A stretch of DNA of 64,000 nucleotides from CAMYOC01 sp963704875 (GTDB taxonomy: Bacteria; Pseudomonadota; Gammaproteobacteria; Steroidobacterales; XN24), in NCBI GenBank assembly GCA_963704875.1, contig CAVPIA010000008.1, forward strand, positions 62,001 through 126,000, read 5' to 3'. Shown here piece after piece: positions 60,918 to 64,000 of this stretch. The stretch's first letter is position 1, and each line of letters begins with the position of its first letter. The notes under the pieces were generated by a model. That model made no database searches. It saw only the letters and a program-made list of their open reading frames with translations, and was not told the DNA's origin. The translations under genes and the position numbers were made by a program.

Positions 60918-62642
60918 ATGCGTCTTACCCGCTACCCAATCACAACGCTGAAAGAGGTGCCGGCGAGCGCCGACGTCGTCAGCCAACAACTGATGTTGAG
61001 GGCCGGAATGATACGGCGGCTCGCGTCCGGGCTCTACTCCTGGCTGCCGTTGGGCCTGCGTGTCCTGCGCAAGGTCGAACACATCGTGCGCCAGGAAATG
61101 GACGCGGCGGGCGCGCTGGAGATGCTGATGCCAGTCGTGCAGCCGTGCGAGTTGTGGGAGGAATCGGGCCGTTGGGACGTATTCGGCCCGGAGCTGCTGC
61201 GCTTCGTCGATCGCCATGATCGGGGATTTTGTCTGGGCCCGACCCACGAGGAAGTGATTACCGATATCGCGCGCCGCGAGCTGCGCAGCTATCGCCAGTT
61301 ACCAGTGACCTACTACCAGATTCAAACCAAATTCCGCGATGAGATCCGACCGCGGTTCGGCGTTATGCGTTCACGGGAATTCATCATGAAGGACGCATAT
61401 TCCTTCCATCTGGATCAGGCCAGCCTTGAGCAGACATACCAGCGTATGTATCAGGCATACGGCAACATTTGTCAGCGGATGGGCTTGCGCTATCGCGCGG
61501 TCGAGGCAGACAGCGGTGCGATCGGCGGCAGCGTGTCGCACGAGTTCCACGTGTTGGCGGATTCGGGCGAAGACGCGATCGCCTACGCCGAAGGTGGTGA
61601 ATACGCCGCCAATGTTGAGATGGCTGGCTGCACGGCACCGTCAGCGCCGCGTCCGGATCCACACGACTCGCTGACCGAGGTGGCTACGCCAGGCATTCGC
61701 AGCATCGCCGAAGTTGCCGCGTTTCTTGATACCAAACCGGAGTCCTGTCTCAAGACCCTGCTGGTCGAAGGCGTTGAGGACGGCCTGGTCGCGCTGGTCC
61801 TGCGTGGTGACCATGAGCTTAATCCGATCAAGGCGGCCCGCCTGCCCGGTGTATCTTCGCCGCTGAAAATGGCGGAAGCGGATGTCATAAATGCAAGACT
61901 CGGATGCGAGCCCGGATCGATCGGGCCGGTGAATCTGGACTGTCCGGTATACGCCGATCTGAGCACCACGGCGATGGCGGATTTTGTCTGCGGTGCGAAC
62001 CAGACGGATAAGCACCTGCAGGGCGTGAATTGGGGCCGGGATCTGCCCGAACCCCAGTTTGCCGATATCCGCAACGCAGTAGACGGTGACCCGAGCCCGG
62101 ACGGACACGGCGTATTGCGCATCGCACGGGGCATCGAGGTCGGCCATGTTTTCCAGTTGGGCGGCAAGTACAGCGAAAGCATGAACGCGACAGTGCTCGA
62201 CGCCGAGGGCCGTGATCAGCCAATGCTGATGGGCTGTTATGGGGTAGGCGTGACCCGCATGGTGGCGGCCGCCATCGAACAGAACAACGACGAGCATGGG
62301 ATCATCTGGCCGGATCCAATCGCGCCGTTTAACGTGCTGCTGGTACCGATCAACATGCACAAATCGCCGCGGGTAGAGGAAGCCACCGAGCGGCTCTACG
62401 AGGAACTCATCGCCGCGGGTGTCGAGGTGTTGCTGGACGACCGCAACGCCAGACCAGGGGTTAAATTTGCGGACGGCGAGTTGATCGGCATTCCGCATCG
62501 GGTGGTCATAGGCGAACGTGGTCTGGACGCGGGCACCGTAGAGTACCGGCGTCGCACCGAAACCGAATCGACCGATCTGCCGATCGATGGATTGGCCGCG
62601 AACCTGGCGGAACGCGTAGCGGCAGGTCTGCTGCTCAACTAA
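60918..62642 (+). CDS. proS: prolyl-tRNA synthetase, bacterial type with editing domain
   Basis: Class II synthetase of 574 residues. It starts MRLTRYPITTLKEVPASADVV. Motif 2 FRDEIRPRFGVMRSREFIMKDAYSFH is near 139-164, an inserted editing domain lies about 225-405, and motif 3 region GCYGVGVTRMVAA near 442, then an anticodon-binding domain. This is the E. coli (non-archaeal) form. A normal-length gene; the start is close to the predicted family start. Confidence 0.97.
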   Translation: MRLTRYPITTLKEVPASADVVSQQLMLRAGMIRRLASGLYSWLPLGLRVLRKVEHIVRQEMDAAGALEMLMPVVQPCELWEESGRWDVFGPELLRFVDRHDRGFCLGPTHEEVITDIARRELRSYRQLPVTYYQIQTKFRDEIRPRFGVMRSREFIMKDAYSFHLDQASLEQTYQRMYQAYGNICQRMGLRYRAVEADSGAIGGSVSHEFHVLADSGEDAIAYAEGGEYAANVEMAGCTAPSAPRPDPHDSLTEVATPGIRSIAEVAAFLDTKPESCLKTLLVEGVEDGLVALVLRGDHELNPIKAARLPGVSSPLKMAEADVINARLGCEPGSIGPVNLDCPVYADLSTTAMADFVCGANQTDKHLQGVNWGRDLPEPQFADIRNAVDGDPSPDGHGVLRIARGIEVGHVFQLGGKYSESMNATVLDAEGRDQPMLMGCYGVGVTRMVAAAIEQNNDEHGIIWPDPIAPFNVLLVPINMHKSPRVEEATERLYEELIAAGVEVLLDDRNARPGVKFADGELIGIPHRVVIGERGLDAGTVEYRRRTETESTDLPIDGLAANLAERVAAGLLLN

Positions 62643-62645
62643 GAC

Positions 62646-63242
62646 ATGACACGGCCACGACCGATGCAAATGCTGCGTGCGCCGATAGCCCTGCTGGCGA
62701 TAGTCGTTTCCTGCGCCCCAGCCGGGGCCGTCGAAAGCCAGCCGGAAGTGGATCAGGCACTGCGTGAACGCCTGATCTCCGCCGCCAGCGAAGCATCAAG
62801 CTTTGACGACCGTTTCCACGCCGAGGTCTGGCTGACTGACATGTCGAGCCGGCTTGAGGCCAAGGTGCCGGATCACGACGAGCGCCTTGCCATCCTGAAG
62901 ACCGCTCATCAGGAAGCGATCCGGGTTGGTCTGCCGCCGGAACTGGTGCTTGCGGTGATCGATATCGAGAGCAACTTCGATCGCTTCGCGCTTTCCTACG
63001 CCGGGGCCAGGGGCCTGATGCAGGTGATGCCTTTCTGGCTGAAGGAGATCGGTCGACCGGAGGACAATCTGTTCGAAATCGGGACCAATTTGCGCTATGG
63101 CTGCACCATCCTGCGCTATTACTACGACATGGAGGATGGCAGCCTGTTTCCCGCCCTGGCCCGTTACAACGGCAGCCGCGGGAAGCGCTGGTATCCCGAC
63201 CTGGTGATGGGGCGGCTGAGCTCCAAGTGGTATCAGCAGTAG
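62646..63242 (+). CDS. lytic murein transglycosylase, SLT domain
   Basis: A 198-residue exported protein with signal peptide (IALLAIVVSCAPAGAV) and an SLT domain from about residue 90. The catalytic Glu is in VIDIESNFDRFALSYAGARGLMQVMP, followed by NLRYGCTILRYYY and ALARYNGSRG. It cleaves peptidoglycan glycan strands to anhydro-MurNAc. It starts three bases after the proS stop; an alternative ATG lies 18 bases in. Confidence 0.93.
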   Translation: MTRPRPMQMLRAPIALLAIVVSCAPAGAVESQPEVDQALRERLISAASEASSFDDRFHAEVWLTDMSSRLEAKVPDHDERLAILKTAHQEAIRVGLPPELVLAVIDIESNFDRFALSYAGARGLMQVMPFWLKEIGRPEDNLFEIGTNLRYGCTILRYYYDMEDGSLFPALARYNGSRGKRWYPDLVMGRLSSKWYQQ

Positions 63243-63248
63243 ACCCGC

Positions 63249-63530
63249 TCAGCCGGTGACGAAACCCGTCGGTTCAGCACCTGCCAGGTCTGCATCTGTG
63301 ATCTTGACCGAGTCGACGCGTGCGCCAGGCGGTCCCGTTTCGAGCCATCTGCACAATGTTTCGACCGCGGCCGCTTTACCGCAGATCAGGACTTCCACCC
63401 GACCGTCAGCAAGATTGATGGCGTGGCCGTTGACACCCAGCGCCTTTGCCTCGCGTGCGGTACTGGCACGGAAAAACACGCCCTGCACGCGACCGGAGAC
63501 CAGGCAACGAACGCAAACAGCATCGTTCAT
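63249..63530 (-). CDS. acylphosphatase
   Basis: A 93-residue enzyme that hydrolyses carboxyl-phosphate bonds. The oxyanion loop VSGRVQGVFFRAST (about 10-23) has the catalytic Arg; the second residue, Asn, is in NGHAINLADGRVEV. The usual Arg before Asn-Leu is Ile here. The ATG at 63530 gives normal length. Its stop is six bases past that of the transglycosylase gene, convergent. Confidence 0.9.
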   Translation of the reverse strand: MNDAVCVRCLVSGRVQGVFFRASTAREAKALGVNGHAINLADGRVEVLICGKAAAVETLCRWLETGPPGARVDSVKITDADLAGAEPTGFVTG

Positions 63531-63555
63531 GCGACTGCCATCACCAGTTGAAGGG

Positions 63556-63870
63556 TCAATCCGGCTGCGAAAGTTGCCGGGTAATGGTGATCGCATGACT
63601 GGCCTTTTCCCTGGCCAGCTTTGCATCGACACGGGCGCCGTTGTATGCCCGCTTTTGCAGTTTGAGTTCTGCCGCGGTGAGATAGTCTCTCGCCTGTTGC
63701 AAGACCATGGGGGCCTTGTTTTCCGCACCGGCATCCGTCGCCGCCTGTATCGCCTGACGGGCATCGCTCATTTCCTGCACCGGCGGACCGGCACAGGCAG
63801 TGAGCACCAGGGTCGCGCAAAGCGCTATCCAGCCGATGTGCCTGATTTTTGTTATTCGTCTTGTATGCAC
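63556..63870 (-). CDS. DUF4398-type lipoprotein
   Basis: A 104-residue lipoprotein with lipobox LTAC (Cys at residue 26) after a signal peptide (IALCATLVLTACAG). The mature part is a helical hairpin typical of DUF4398: DARQAIQAATDAGAENKAP and LQQARDYLTAAELKLQKRAYNGARVDAKLAREKA, each in pieces. Function unknown; often near OmpA-like genes. It ends 25 bases before acylphosphatase. Confidence 0.85.
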   Translation of the reverse strand: MHTRRITKIRHIGWIALCATLVLTACAGPPVQEMSDARQAIQAATDAGAENKAPMVLQQARDYLTAAELKLQKRAYNGARVDAKLAREKASHAITITRQLSQPD

Positions 63871-63990
63871 GCCCAGTTATCTCCAACGGAGACTGGATTG
63901 AAAAAGCCAGCACGGCGAATATAACTCGTCGGGCCCGGGATGACCACTATCCCGGGCGCGGCCCAGCCCTGCAAAAAATTGAGATAAATC

Positions 63991-64000
63991 ATGAAGGTAA
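63991..64000 (+). CDS. possible gene start cut by the window edge
   Basis: An ATG followed by AAGGTAA at the right edge, divergent from the lipoprotein gene. Too short to judge; listed because the upstream 120 bases are otherwise empty. Confidence 0.2.

Noticed and set aside
1..64000. CRISPR arrays, insertion sequences, prophage
   Set aside because: No regularly spaced repeats, transposase, integrase or phage genes were found on either strand.

Overview
This window is GC-rich chromosomal DNA from a gammaproteobacterium. The main evidence is gene order. On the minus strand, nnr-tsaE-amiB/C-mutL-miaA-hfq-hflX-hflK-hflC-DUF2065-purA and rnr-rlmB-rpsF-rpsR-(membrane protein)-rplI-dnaB-alr follow the order known from E. 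coli and Pseudomonas. The pcnB-folK-(dNK)-panB-panC and lptG/lptF-pepA-holC-valS neighbourhoods are also typical of the class. No integrase, transposase, phage gene, CRISPR array or plasmid function was found. I cannot name the genus.

Layout. (1) 1-1.6 kb: a PP2C phosphatase and an FHA protein (+). (2) 1.6-9.7 kb: a minus-strand run from rnr to alr. (3) 9.7-20.6 kb: tRNA-Leu(CAG), a secreted alpha/beta hydrolase with a NatAB-type exporter, an NSS-family transporter with a small CPxC ORF behind it, a metal-uptake operon (DUF2946-like protein, porin, ZnuA-like and ZnuB-like proteins, no ATPase) and a TPR-sulfotransferase. This block separates purA from rnr, which are neighbours or nearly so in E. 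coli and Pseudomonas, so it looks like accessory content. (4) 20.6-32.2 kb: the purA-to-nnr block, then queG divergently. (5) 33.4-37.9 kb: panC, panB, a deoxynucleoside kinase, folK, pcnB and tRNA-Glu(CTC). (6) 38-42 kb: the least familiar part, with a 14-bp tandem repeat, a small membrane protein, a Cys-rich 73-residue ORF with its own strong terminator, a secreted repeat protein and an M14 carboxypeptidase carrying a GlyGly-CTERM tail. (7) 42-50 kb: RDD protein, lptG/lptF, pepA, holC, a small unknown and valS. (8) 50-54 kb: a MoxR-DUF58-transglutaminase operon, then a duplicated intergenic repeat. (9) 54-64 kb: an MFS permease, prfC, rimI, family-4 UDG, pssA, a ketol-acid reductoisomerase homologue lacking two catalytic residues, proS, a lytic transglycosylase, acylphosphatase and a DUF4398 lipoprotein.

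Many adjacent genes overlap by 1-8 bases (ATGA, GTGA, TGATG), so translational coupling is common here. That regularity is used below to judge starts and to support one small gene. The items most worth following up are the reductoisomerase homologue with Lys130 to Leu and Glu226 to Ser, the Cys-rich small ORF, the small coupled ORF behind the NSS transporter whose junction carries a 16-bp tandem duplication, the ATPase-less metal-uptake operon, and the accessory block beside tRNA-Leu.
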